A stretch of 64,000 bases of DNA from positions 4,265,501-4,329,500 of the forward strand of contig CP031585.1 in assembly GCA_003217735.2 (NCBI GenBank), in the 5' to 3' direction. The position numbers and the translations under genes were made by a program. Under the pieces are notes generated by a model. The model had not been told where the DNA came from. It ran no database searches and saw only the letters and a program-made list of their open reading frames with translations. Below are positions 14,975 to 23,766 of the stretch, in pieces (the first letter of the stretch is position 1; every line of letters begins with the position of its first letter). The stretch comes from Marinibacterium anthonyi. GTDB lineage: Bacteria; Pseudomonadota; Alphaproteobacteria; Rhodobacterales; Rhodobacteraceae.

Positions 14975-17781
14975 CCGATACCCAAGGCCGCGACGCCCAT
15001 CCGGATGATCTTCCGGTGGAGGGCCCGAAGAAACGCCGCGGCGTCTCGCTTGTCTGGGCGGTGCCGGTGCTGGCGCTGCTGATCGCGCTGGGAGCGACCT
15101 GGCAGAACTTCTCGCAGCGCGGGCCGCTGATCCATGTCTGGTTCTCCAACGGCGCCGGCATCCGTGCCAACGAAACCGAACTGCGGTTCCGCGACATCCC
15201 CGTGGGCGTCGTGGAATCCGTCGATTTCTCGGATGACCTGCGCAAGGTGGTGGCCGCGATCCGGCTGGAAAAGCGCATCGCGCCCTATGTCGACAAGGAC
15301 GCCAGTTTCTGGATCGTCCGCCCCGAGGTCACGACCCAGGGGGTGCGCGGGCTGGATACCGTGCTGTCGGGCGTCTATATTCAGGGCGCCTGGGACGACG
15401 TGCTGGCCGCCCGGGCCGAGGATTTCCAGGGGCTCGACGAAGAACCCCTGCTGACCGCCGGCGAAGAAGGCACGACCTTTACCTTCTATTCCAACACCAG
15501 CCTGCCGTCCGGGGACACACCCATCTACTTCAAGGGGATCGAGGTCGGCCGCGTGGGCGCGGGCGAGATTTCCAAGGACGGCCAGCGGGTCGAAGCCCAG
15601 GCCGTCATCCGTGCGCCCTACGACAAGCTGGTGACCGACGCGACCCGGTTCTGGAACGTGTCGGGCTTCAGCTTCACCCTGGATTCGGCCGGTGCGCGGC
15701 TTGATTTCACCTCGATCGCATCGCTGCTGTCGGGGGGCGTGACCTTTGAAACCATGGCCCAGGGTGGCAAACCGCTGACCAGGGAGATGGAATTCGAACT
15801 GTACAACGACAAGGACAAGGCGCGCGAAGGCTTCTTCCTGGACGGTGACGGGGCGCCTGTCGACCTGATGGTGATCTTCCCGGACAACCCGCCGGGGCTG
15901 GCGGCAGGCGCGCCCGTGGAAATCGGCGGGCTCAAGGTGGGCGAGGTCCAGGGGATATCCGGCCTTGTGGACGAGGAACGCTTTGGCGATTCCGAGGTCC
16001 GGCTGCTTGCGACGATGCGCATCTATCCGGGCCGCGTCGGGCTGGGCAAGGGCGCGGGCAGCGCGGAACTGCTGGACTATCTGGACGAGCAGGTCGCCCA
16101 GGGCATGCGGGCGCAGCTGACCAGCGCGTCTCTCCTGACCGGCGGGCTCAAGATCGACCTTGTCGATGTGCCCAACGCCACCGAGGCGACCATCGACCGC
16201 AATGCCGATCCGTTCCCGTCCCTCCCCAGCGCGCCGTCGAAACTTTCCGACCCGAACGAAACCGGCCAGGGGTTGTTGCAGCGGGCCAGCGAACTGCCGA
16301 TCGAAGACCTGATGTCCTCGGCCATCGGGTTCCTCAACGCGGCGCGCGACCTTGTGGGCAACGACCAGTTGCAGGCCGCGCCGGCCGATCTGCGCGCCGC
16401 GCTGGCCGCGATCCGCGACGTGGCGACCAGCGATGCGATCCGTGGCCTGCCCGACCAGGTGGCCGCCATCGGCGACGACATCCGCAGCGTGGTGGCCCGG
16501 GTTGACGACCTGCTGACACAGCTGGACGACCAGGGCCTGTCCGAAAAGGTCATCGCCGCCGTCGAAAGCATCACCACCGCCTCGGACAGCGTACCGGGCC
16601 TGGTGGACGACGCCCGGGGCCTGCTGAAGAACGCCTCGGATCTGCCGCTGCAGGATCTGACCGACCGCGCCGGCGCCCTGCTGGCATCGGCCGAGAAGGT
16701 CATCGACCAGGACAGCACCCGTGCCATTCCCGCCGAGGTCAATTCCGCGCTGGACGAGCTGCGCCAGACCCTGGCGTCGGTCCGCGCGATCACCGAAGGC
16801 GACCAGGTCCGGACGCTGGCCGGCGAGCTGGCCGATGCCTCGCAACGGCTGAACGCCATCCTCGCCCGGGTGCAGGACGACGACGTGGTGGGCAACGTGA
16901 ACACGACGCTGGGCAGCATCGACAAGGCCGCCGCGTCGTTGCCGCCGCTGACCGAAGACGCCCGCGCGCTGATCGCCAAGGCCCAGGAACTGCCGCTGGA
17001 CGAATTGTCGGCCCAGATCTCGGGCCTGATCGACGCCGCGCAGCAGATCCTCGACCAGGACGCCACCCGCGCGATCCCGGCCGACGTCACCGCCGCGCTG
17101 GACCAAATGCGCCAGACGCTGGCCGCCGTGCGCACCATCGCGCAGGGCGAGGATCTGAATTCGATCCCCACCCGCGTGGTGCAGCTGACCGATCAGTTGC
17201 AGGCGGCGACCGTGAAGGTGAACGAATTCGTATCCGCCTTCGATGCCGACCGGACCGCGTCCAAGATCACCCTGGCCATCGGCAACGTGACCCAGGCGGC
17301 CGACGGCCTGCCCGGCCTTGTCGACCAGGCGCAATCGATCCTGACCGACGCGCAGAACCTGAACCTGGGCGAACTGTCCGACCGCGCTTCGGCGCTGCTG
17401 GACACGGCCGACCAGATCCTGAACCAGCCCTCCACCCGCGAGGTGCCCGAACAGCTGAACGGCACCCTGGCCTCGCTGCGCGAGACACTGGACGAGCTGC
17501 GCGAAGGCGGCGCGGTCGAAAACACCAACGCGGCCCTGGCCTCGGCCCGGCGGGCGGCAGATGCGGTGGCGCAGGCGTCTCAGAACCTGCCGGCCCTGTC
17601 GGAGCGGATCAGCCGGCTGGCCGACCAGGCGTCCACGACGCTGGCGGGCTATGACCGGACCAGCGAATTCTCGCGCGATCTGCTTACCGCCATCCGCACC
17701 GTCAGCGCCGCCGCCGACAGCATCTATCGCCTGTCGCGGCAGATCGAACGCAACCCCAATTCCCTCATCTTCGGGAGGTAA
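14971..17781 (+). CDS. pqiB: PqiB-type MCE protein with a repeat-extended C-terminus
   Basis: Protein of 936 aa; E. coli PqiB is about 546. A single membrane anchor lies at about 25-43, then three MCE domains (about 52-145, 165-265 and 296-400). Residues 439-936 consist of four tandem helical repeats starting at 439, 555, 671 and 794, with period 116, 116 and 123. Each opens A-[SQ]-x-L-x-[LI]-x-[DE]-L and continues with D-x-[ST]-T-R-x-[IV]-P and L-R-x-T-L (the first repeat is more diverged). MCE proteins form hexameric tunnels for lipids, and the PqiB C-terminal helices build a syringe-like needle across the periplasm. The extra repeats should make that needle longer or jointed. It is coupled to pqiA and 3 bp from pqiC. 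Confidence 0.9.
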   Translation: MTDTQGRDAHPDDLPVEGPKKRRGVSLVWAVPVLALLIALGATWQNFSQRGPLIHVWFSNGAGIRANETELRFRDIPVGVVESVDFSDDLRKVVAAIRLEKRIAPYVDKDASFWIVRPEVTTQGVRGLDTVLSGVYIQGAWDDVLAARAEDFQGLDEEPLLTAGEEGTTFTFYSNTSLPSGDTPIYFKGIEVGRVGAGEISKDGQRVEAQAVIRAPYDKLVTDATRFWNVSGFSFTLDSAGARLDFTSIASLLSGGVTFETMAQGGKPLTREMEFELYNDKDKAREGFFLDGDGAPVDLMVIFPDNPPGLAAGAPVEIGGLKVGEVQGISGLVDEERFGDSEVRLLATMRIYPGRVGLGKGAGSAELLDYLDEQVAQGMRAQLTSASLLTGGLKIDLVDVPNATEATIDRNADPFPSLPSAPSKLSDPNETGQGLLQRASELPIEDLMSSAIGFLNAARDLVGNDQLQAAPADLRAALAAIRDVATSDAIRGLPDQVAAIGDDIRSVVARVDDLLTQLDDQGLSEKVIAAVESITTASDSVPGLVDDARGLLKNASDLPLQDLTDRAGALLASAEKVIDQDSTRAIPAEVNSALDELRQTLASVRAITEGDQVRTLAGELADASQRLNAILARVQDDDVVGNVNTTLGSIDKAAASLPPLTEDARALIAKAQELPLDELSAQISGLIDAAQQILDQDATRAIPADVTAALDQMRQTLAAVRTIAQGEDLNSIPTRVVQLTDQLQAATVKVNEFVSAFDADRTASKITLAIGNVTQAADGLPGLVDQAQSILTDAQNLNLGELSDRASALLDTADQILNQPSTREVPEQLNGTLASLRETLDELREGGAVENTNAALASARRAADAVAQASQNLPALSERISRLADQASTTLAGYDRTSEFSRDLLTAIRTVSAAADSIYRLSRQIERNPNSLIFGR

Positions 17782-17784
17782 CCC

Positions 17785-18345
17785 ATGCGCCTTTCCCTGC
17801 TCCTCCTGCCCCTCCTGATCACCGCGGCCCTGGCCGCCTGTTCGTCCGAACCCCGGTTCGGATCGCGCACGCCGGTGCCCGACACGCGGATCGGGATCAG
17901 CTACAACGCGATCGAGGTCGTGCAGGCCACACTGCCCACCTATGGCGCGGAAGAGCTGATCTATGTCCGGGGCGAAGACGGGGCGATCAAGGCGCTTGGC
18001 CCGCTGTGGGCCGACGATCCGTCGCGCGCGGTGACATTGCAGCTGGCCCGCGACCTGGGCCAGATCACCGGATCCATCGCCGCCCCCGCACCCTGGCCGT
18101 TCCGCGACCTGCCCGACGTGCGCGTCGATGTCCGGATCGAGGATTTCCTGGCCACCGCCGAAGGCACCTTCCTGCTGTCGGGCCAGTATTACGTTGCGCC
18201 AGAACACGGCGGCCGGTCCCGCGCGCGGCGGTTCGAATATACCGTGCCGGTGTCGGACCCGAAATCGGCCGCGGCCATCGTCGCCGCGCGCGGCAACGCG
18301 GTCAGCCAACTGTCGCTGGAAATCGCCCGCAACGGGCTGCGCTGA
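17785..18345 (+). CDS. pqiC: PqiC-like lipoprotein (ABC-type transport auxiliary family)
   Basis: Protein of 186 aa with a lipoprotein signal (LLLLPLLITAALAAC, lipidated Cys19). Its body matches the PqiC/YmbA family: conserved IGISYNAIEVVQATLP, then the 'WADDPSRAVTLQLARDL' segment and a C-terminal beta domain (EGTFLLSGQYYV). PqiC is an outer-membrane lipoprotein that docks the PqiB needle. The start follows GGGAGGTAACCC. It is the last gene of the pqi operon; a hairpin follows 46 bp after the stop. Confidence 0.88.
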   Translation: MRLSLLLLPLLITAALAACSSEPRFGSRTPVPDTRIGISYNAIEVVQATLPTYGAEELIYVRGEDGAIKALGPLWADDPSRAVTLQLARDLGQITGSIAAPAPWPFRDLPDVRVDVRIEDFLATAEGTFLLSGQYYVAPEHGGRSRARRFEYTVPVSDPKSAAAIVAARGNAVSQLSLEIARNGLR

Positions 18346-18391
18346 CTCCCCAGCGGCCGGACGGCGTCCAAAAATCAGGCCATGTCCCCTC

Positions 18392-18415
18392 ACGGCGCCG
18401 CTCACCCGGCGCCGT
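18392..18415 (+). terminator. Hairpin after pqiC, possible terminator
   Basis: Perfect 9-bp GC-rich stem (ACGGCGCCG / CGGCGCCGT) with a 6-nt loop, followed by TCCTGTTCC and no U-run. It sits between pqiC and the amine oxidase gene. Confidence 0.45.
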
Positions 18416-18487
18416 TCCTGTTCCGGCGGTTCCGCGACGCCGCCCCTGCCCCTAGGCTGTCCCTGACCCACCGACAGGAGAGAGCCG

Positions 18488-20407
18488 ATGAACGTCGCCA
18501 ACAGCACCGCCTTCGACACCAGGATCTTCCACCCGCTGGACCCGCTGTCGGCGGCCGAACTCGAGGCGGCGGCGGATATCGTGCGCAAGCACATGGGCGG
18601 CGCGGACCTGCGGTTCGAGACGATCGAGCTGAAGGAACCGGCCAAGGCTGCCGTCCGCGCCTTTGCCAACGACGGCACCAAGCCCCGGCGCGAGGCGCGG
18701 GTGAACGTGTTTCGCCCCGGAAAGATCGGCGTCTGGCGGTTCGTCGTGTCGCTGAGCGACCGCACCGTATCGCGCGAGGAACATCTGCCCGAGGCGCGGC
18801 CGATGATCATGCTGGAAGAATTCATGTCCATCGAGGACACGGTCAAGGCCGACCCCGGCTTCATCGCCGCCTGCGCCAAGCGCGGGATCACGGACATGGA
18901 CCTGGTCTGCGTCGATCCCTGGTCGGCGGGCAACTTCGACGTGGAAGGCGAAGAGGGCAAGCACCTGGCGCACACCTTCTGCTGGGTGCGGATGCGGCCC
19001 GACGACAACCTTTATGCCCACCCGATCGAAGGCCTGAACCCGGTGGTCGACATCAAGACCATGACGGTCGTGCGCGTCGACGATTACGGCGCCGTCCCGG
19101 TGCCGGAGATGGAGGTCAATTACGACGCCCAGTTCATCGACGAAACGCGCGAGGACCTGCGCCCCATCGACGTGATCCAGCCCGACGGCGTAACCTTCTG
19201 GATGGAGGGACGGACGATCAAGTGGCACGACTGGGCGATCCTGATCGGCTTCAACGGTCGCGAGGGCCTGACCCTGCACGACATCCGCTACGCCGACCGC
19301 CCGATCCTGTATCGCGCGTCGATTGCCGAAATGGTCGTGCCCTATGGGTCCCCCGACAGCCAGCATGCCCGCAAGAACGTCTTCGACATCGGCGAATACG
19401 GGCTGGGCAAACTGGCCAATTCGCTTGAGCTTGGGTGCGATTGCCTGGGCGTGATCCATTACCTGGATGCGGATATCTCGGGCATCGAGGGCAAGGCCGA
19501 GACGATCAAGAACGCCATCTGCATCCACGAGGAAGACACCGGCATCCTTTGGAAACACTGGGACTTCCGCACCGACAAGACCGAGGTCCGGCGCGGAAGG
19601 CGGCTGGTGATCTCGTCGATTTCGACCGTGGGGAATTATGAATACGCGTCCTACTGGTACTTCTACCTGGACGGAAAGATCGAGTTCGAGATGAAGGCCA
19701 CCGGCATCATCAACACCGTCGGCAAGACGCCCGAGACCGACATGCGTTTCGGCACCGAGGTCGCGCCGGGCGTGATCGGCCAGATCCACCAGCACCTGTT
19801 CGTGGCGCGCCTGGACCTGTCCGTGGATGGCGACAGGAACTGCGTGATGGAATGCAACACGAAGGCGCTGCCGATGGGACCCGAGAACCCCTATGGCAAC
19901 GCGTTCTTCGTCGAGGAAACCAGGCTGGACAAGGAATGCGGCCGGACGATTGCGCCGGAAACCCAGCGCTACTGGAAGTTCGCCAGCGCCGAAAAGACCA
20001 ACTACATGGGCCAGCCCACGGCCTACAAGCTGGAACCGACCCACGCGGTGACGCCGTTCAACCACCCCGAAGGGCCGTCGGGCCAGCGGATGCCGTTCAT
20101 CTACAACCACCTGTGGCTGACCGAATTCCACCCCGAGGAACGCTATCCGGCCGGCGATTTCATGAACCATTCGGACGGGTCCGAAGGTGTGCACAAGGCG
20201 GCCGAACGCGGCCATTCCATCGACGGGGCCGACGTGGTGGCCTGGCATGTCTTCGGGCTGCACCACAATGTCCGGCTTGAGGATTTTCCGGTGCAGCCGG
20301 TGATCTCGACCGGGTTCATGCTGATGCCGAACGGGTTCTTCGACGGCAACCCCTGCCTGGATCTGCCGGCTGAAAGGAACGTGGCCAGCTGCTGCGCGGC
20401 GGGGTGA
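18488..20407 (+). CDS. Primary-amine oxidase (copper/TPQ)
   Basis: Protein of 639 aa, the usual size for bacterial copper amine oxidases, and without a signal peptide. The cofactor motif VGNYEYAS puts the topaquinone-forming Tyr at residue 384. The catalytic base Asp300 lies in FDIGEYGLG. Copper ligands are His434 and His436 (QIHQH) and one of His592/593 (GLHHNVR). It oxidises primary amines to aldehydes plus ammonia and peroxide; histamine, tyramine and phenethylamine are typical substrates for close relatives. GACAGGAGAGAGCCG precedes the start. The next gene is a SoxYZ-like carrier 382 bp away, an uncommon partner. Confidence 0.93.
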   Translation: MNVANSTAFDTRIFHPLDPLSAAELEAAADIVRKHMGGADLRFETIELKEPAKAAVRAFANDGTKPRREARVNVFRPGKIGVWRFVVSLSDRTVSREEHLPEARPMIMLEEFMSIEDTVKADPGFIAACAKRGITDMDLVCVDPWSAGNFDVEGEEGKHLAHTFCWVRMRPDDNLYAHPIEGLNPVVDIKTMTVVRVDDYGAVPVPEMEVNYDAQFIDETREDLRPIDVIQPDGVTFWMEGRTIKWHDWAILIGFNGREGLTLHDIRYADRPILYRASIAEMVVPYGSPDSQHARKNVFDIGEYGLGKLANSLELGCDCLGVIHYLDADISGIEGKAETIKNAICIHEEDTGILWKHWDFRTDKTEVRRGRRLVISSISTVGNYEYASYWYFYLDGKIEFEMKATGIINTVGKTPETDMRFGTEVAPGVIGQIHQHLFVARLDLSVDGDRNCVMECNTKALPMGPENPYGNAFFVEETRLDKECGRTIAPETQRYWKFASAEKTNYMGQPTAYKLEPTHAVTPFNHPEGPSGQRMPFIYNHLWLTEFHPEERYPAGDFMNHSDGSEGVHKAAERGHSIDGADVVAWHVFGLHHNVRLEDFPVQPVISTGFMLMPNGFFDGNPCLDLPAERNVASCCAAG

Positions 20408-20789
20408 GCAACGCGCGGGCTGATCGGCGCCGGTTAACCCCCGGCGCCTAGACCTGCCCGCGATCGATCCTTCGGCGGGCCAAAACCCGTCGTCGCAACA
20501 GGAGACCGGGAGCCCCTGGCAAGGGCCTCCCCCGACGACGTCCGAGGGGGCGGGGTGACGCCCGTTCCATCCTCCGATCCGGCGGCGCCGCCTCTTCTTC
20601 TTCCCCATGCACGACCGTCCCCACACCGCCCGGAGCACGCTCCGCGGCGGCCCTTCGGCGTGGCGGGACGCCTACCGGGGGCACCATCGCCCAACCCGAT
20701 CCAAGACCATGGGCCTATACGCGGACCCGCGACTTTCGTGTTAGACCGTCCGGACCGGTCGGAGGAGGCCGGGCCGGAGGAGTGACACG
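20408..20789. other. Intergenic region between amine oxidase and SoxYZ-like gene
   Basis: 382 bp with no convincing gene. Short open frames here are arginine/proline-rich and lack ribosome sites. It contains the hairpin at 20426-20448 and a self-complementary GGCGGCGCCGCC at 20581-20592. The promoter for the SoxYZ-like gene must lie here, but I see no clear -35/-10 pair. Confidence 0.5.
20426..20448 (+). terminator. Hairpin after the amine oxidase gene
   Basis: Perfect 8-bp stem (GGCGCCGG / CCGGCGCC) with loop TTAACCC, 18 bp after the stop codon. There is no T-run; the stem sequence resembles that of the hairpin after pqiC. Confidence 0.4.
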
Positions 20790-21590
20790 ATGCGACAAGC
20801 CGTCCTGGCAGCGCTGATCAGCGCCCTGCCCCTTTCCGCCTTTGCCGGCGAAAGCTGGGACTATATCCGCGACGAGCTGTACGCCGACCGCCCGCTGCGC
20901 GATGGCGCGCCGTTCATCGCGCTCGACGCCCCCGCCCGGACCGAAAATGACGCCCGGACCGTGATCGCCGCCCATGTGGTCGCGCCGAAGGGGCTGCGGC
21001 TGGGCAAGGTGACGCTGGTGCTGGATGAAAACCCGATGCCGGTCTCGGCGGTCTTCGACCTTGAGACCCCGCAGGAAAGCTTCTTTTTCGACACCACAAT
21101 GCGCGTGAACGGCCCGACGCCGCTGCACGTGGTGGCGGAAACGACGGACGGACAATTGTGGATGGCGGAGGGGTTCGTGAAGACCTCGGGCCAGGGCGCC
21201 TGCGCCGCGCCGCCGGTGGGCGATGCGGACCTGGCGCTGGCGACGCTGGGGCAGATGGCCTTGGAGGTCGAGGATCTGCCGGGTGCAGCCGGGGCGCTGG
21301 CGCAGCTGACAGCGCGCCAGAGGAAGCTGGACGTGGACATCTCGCACCCGTCGCATTCGGGGATGCAGATGGACCAGATTTCGTTGCTGTACATCCCGAT
21401 GCGCTATGTCGAGGACGTGCAGGTCGACCTGGACGGCGCCGGGTATGTCGGCGTTGCGGGGTCGATTTCCCTGTCGGAAAACCCGCGCCTGGGGGTGTCG
21501 GTGCCGGGCCGGACGCAGTCGGTCGACGTGACGATGACCGACACCGACGGCACGGTCACGCGCGCCCACAAACGCCTCGCAGGGTTCTGA
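20790..21590 (+). CDS. Quinoprotein-associated SoxYZ-like carrier protein
   Basis: Protein of 266 aa with a Sec signal peptide (VLAALISALPLSAFA). It fuses a SoxY-like domain (about 22-142) to a SoxZ-like domain (about 165-266, opening HPSHSGMQMD). The SoxY swinging-arm cysteine is probably Cys138 in GQGACAAPP, internal rather than in the C-terminal GGCGG of true SoxY. Such fused carriers are known beside PQQ/quinoprotein dehydrogenases, not in thiosulfate oxidation, and their cargo is unknown. Here the nearest quinoprotein is the TPQ amine oxidase upstream. The ribosome site is GGAGGAGTGACACG. Confidence 0.82.
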   Translation: MRQAVLAALISALPLSAFAGESWDYIRDELYADRPLRDGAPFIALDAPARTENDARTVIAAHVVAPKGLRLGKVTLVLDENPMPVSAVFDLETPQESFFFDTTMRVNGPTPLHVVAETTDGQLWMAEGFVKTSGQGACAAPPVGDADLALATLGQMALEVEDLPGAAGALAQLTARQRKLDVDISHPSHSGMQMDQISLLYIPMRYVEDVQVDLDGAGYVGVAGSISLSENPRLGVSVPGRTQSVDVTMTDTDGTVTRAHKRLAGF

Positions 21591-21597
21591 TCCGGCG

Positions 21598-21624
21598 GTA
21601 GGATGGGTCAATGACCCATCCTAC
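21598..21624. terminator. Perfect palindrome between convergent genes
   Basis: Perfect 13-bp stem, GTAGGATGGGTCA paired with TGACCCATCCTAC, around a single A. It lies 7 bp past the SoxYZ-like stop and 15 bp before the end of the opposite-strand dehydratase gene, so it probably terminates both. GTAGG-TGGG palindromes also occur as dispersed intergenic repeats in proteobacteria, and this may be one copy. Confidence 0.65.
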
Positions 21625-21639
21625 GCGGTTGCGACAATC

Positions 21640-22914
21640 TCAGCCGGCGAAGGTGAAGCCCGCGCGGGTCTCCGGCTTGATCTCGATCGAGAAGCCGGGC
21701 GCGGTGGGGGCCAGGTAGGCGCCGTTTTCCACCCGGCAGGGATCGGTGAAATGCTCGTGCAGGTGGTCGACGAATTCGGTCACGCGGCCCTCCTTCGTCC
21801 CGGCCACGGCGACATAGTCGATCATCGACAGGTGCTGCACGTATTCGCACAGACCCACGCCCCCCGCATGGGGCCAGACCGGCAACCCGGCCTTGGCCGC
21901 CATCAGCTGCACGGCCAGCACCTCGTTCAGCCCGCCCAGCCGGCACGCGTCGATCTGCACCACGTCGATCGCTCCGGCGGCGATGAACTGCTTGAACATC
22001 ACCCGGTTCTGGCACATCTCGCCCGTCGCCACCTTGATCGGCAGGACCGCGTCGCGGATCGCCTTGTGGCCCAGCACGTCGTCGGGGCTGGTCGGTTCCT
22101 CGATGAACCAGGGCTTGGCGAAGGCCAGCTGTTTCACCCAGTCGATGGCCTGCCCGACTTCCCACACCTGGTTGGCGTCGATCATCATCGTGACGTCCGC
22201 ACCCAGTTCCTCGCGGGCGATGGTCAGGCGGCGGATGTCGTCGTCCAGGTCCCGGCCGACCTTCATCTTCACGTGGGTAAAGCCCTGCCCCTTCGCCTCG
22301 CGGCACAGACGCCGCAGCTTGTCGTCCGGGTAGCCCAGCCAGCCGGCCGAGGTCGTGTAGCAGGGATAGCCCTCGGCCAGCAGCGTTTCGATCCGCGCCG
22401 CCTTGCCTTTGGCCGATTCCTGCAGGATCTCCAGCGCCTCGCCCGGATCCAGGTAATCCGTCATGTACCGGAAATCGGGGATCTTCACGAGCTGCTCAGG
22501 GCTCATCTCGCCCACGAACCGCCAGACCGGTTGGCCCGCCTGCCGCGCCATCAGGTCCCAGACCGCGTTGATCACCGCGCCGGCGGCCAGGTGGATCACC
22601 CCTTTCTCCGGCCCCACCCAGCGCAGCTGGCTGTCGCCGGTCACCGCGCGCCAGAAGGCGCCCGGATCGGCCAGGATGTCATCGGTATCGCGCCCCACCA
22701 CCTGCGGCGCCAGCGCCTCGATCGCCGCCACGCACAGCTCGTTGCCGCGCCCGATGGTGAAGGTCAGCCCGTGACCCTCGTGGCCCCCGTCGGTCTCCAG
22801 CGCCACGTAGGCGGCGGAATAGACCGGATCGGGGTTCATCGCGTCGGACCCGTCCAGCCCTCCTTCGGAAGGGAACCGCAGGTCCCAGGTCCGAAGGCCC
22901 GTGATCCGGCTCAT
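21640..22914 (-). CDS. fucD: L-fuconate dehydratase
   Basis: Protein of 424 aa of the enolase superfamily (mandelate racemase subgroup). The active site is complete: KMK with Lys216/Lys218, metal ligands Asp246 (MIDANQ), Glu272 (IEEPT) and Glu299 (ATGEM), and His349 (WPHAGG). From memory of the characterised Xanthomonas enzyme (Lys220, Asp248, Glu274, Glu301, His351), every residue is in register with an offset of two. It converts L-fuconate to 2-keto-3-deoxy-L-fuconate. It is the last gene of the 11-gene operon and overlaps the FAH-family gene by 4 bp. Confidence 0.9.
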   Translation of the reverse strand: MSRITGLRTWDLRFPSEGGLDGSDAMNPDPVYSAAYVALETDGGHEGHGLTFTIGRGNELCVAAIEALAPQVVGRDTDDILADPGAFWRAVTGDSQLRWVGPEKGVIHLAAGAVINAVWDLMARQAGQPVWRFVGEMSPEQLVKIPDFRYMTDYLDPGEALEILQESAKGKAARIETLLAEGYPCYTTSAGWLGYPDDKLRRLCREAKGQGFTHVKMKVGRDLDDDIRRLTIAREELGADVTMMIDANQVWEVGQAIDWVKQLAFAKPWFIEEPTSPDDVLGHKAIRDAVLPIKVATGEMCQNRVMFKQFIAAGAIDVVQIDACRLGGLNEVLAVQLMAAKAGLPVWPHAGGVGLCEYVQHLSMIDYVAVAGTKEGRVTEFVDHLHEHFTDPCRVENGAYLAPTAPGFSIEIKPETRAGFTFAG

Positions 22915-23753
22915 GCGTCCGCCACCACGTCCTGGCGCTGCGCGCCCAGCCCCTGGATGCCCAGCTCGACCACGTCACCCGGTTTCAGATAGCGCGGCGG
23001 CTTCATCCCCAGCCCGACACCCGGAGGCGTGCCGGTCGAGATCACGTCACCGGCCCGCAGCGACATGAACTGCGACAGGTAGCTGACAAGGAACTTTACC
23101 CCGTAAACCATGGTCTTGGTGGATCCGTCCTGCATCTTCTCGCCGTTGACGGTCAGCCACATGCCCAGGTCCTGCACGTCCGCCACCTCGTCCGGGGTGA
23201 CCAGCCAGGGGCCGATCTGGCCGAAGTTGTCGCAGCTCTTGCCCTTGGTCCACTGGCCTTCGCGTTCGATCTGAAAGCCGCGTTCGCTGACGTCGTTGGT
23301 CACCGCAAAGCCCGCGACGTGGTCCATTGCGTCGGCCTCGTCGATGTACTTGCCCGGCTTGCCGATGATCACGGCCAGTTCGACCTCCCAGTCGGTCTTT
23401 TCCGACTTGCGGGGGATCACGATCGGGTCGTTGGGGCCGCAGATGGCGGATGTCGCCTTCATGAAGATGATGGGTTCGGGCGGGACCGTCGCGCCGGTTT
23501 CGGCGGCGTGGTCGGAATAGTTGAGCCCGATGCAGATGAACTTGCCGGTGCCGGCGACGCAGGGGCCAAGGCGCGGGTCGCCGTCGACCAGCGGCAGCGA
23601 AGCGGGGTCGATGGCGGCGATCTTCGCGATACCCTCGGGGGAGATCGCGGCGCCGGCGACATCGGGGATGATGCCCGACAGGTCACGGATCGCGCCGTCA
23701 TGCAGCAGGCCGGGTTTCTCGGCGCCGGGCGCGCCATAGCGGAGAAGTTTCAT
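22911..23753 (-). CDS. Fumarylacetoacetate hydrolase family protein, probable 2,4-diketo-3-deoxy-L-fuconate hydrolase
   Basis: Protein of 280 aa with the FAH fold: N-terminal RYGAPGAEKPGLL, the catalytic core CIGLNYSDHAAE, metal-binding ExE in DWEVELAVII, then DVSERGFQ and the closing STGTPPGVGLGMKPP. Members act on acylpyruvates. Next to fuconate dehydratase and a 2-keto-3-deoxyfuconate dehydrogenase-like SDR, the expected reaction is cleavage of the diketo acid to pyruvate and L-lactate. Close homologues are often labelled ureidoglycolate lyase, which this context does not support. Confidence 0.82.
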   Translation of the reverse strand: MKLLRYGAPGAEKPGLLHDGAIRDLSGIIPDVAGAAISPEGIAKIAAIDPASLPLVDGDPRLGPCVAGTGKFICIGLNYSDHAAETGATVPPEPIIFMKATSAICGPNDPIVIPRKSEKTDWEVELAVIIGKPGKYIDEADAMDHVAGFAVTNDVSERGFQIEREGQWTKGKSCDNFGQIGPWLVTPDEVADVQDLGMWLTVNGEKMQDGSTKTMVYGVKFLVSYLSQFMSLRAGDVISTGTPPGVGLGMKPPRYLKPGDVVELGIQGLGAQRQDVVADA

Positions 23754-23766
23754 GGGTCAGGTTCCC

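Noticed and set aside
14962-19008. Very long open frame on the minus strand (over 1300 codons) opposite pqiB, pqiC and the amine oxidase
   Set aside because: It is antisense to well-supported genes, has low-complexity Gly/Arg/Gln-rich translation and no domain, and results from third-position GC bias in a GC-rich genome.
20555-20785. Short plus-strand frame between the amine oxidase and SoxYZ-like genes
   Set aside because: Proline/arginine-rich, without a ribosome site and overlapping palindromic GC sequence; treated as intergenic.
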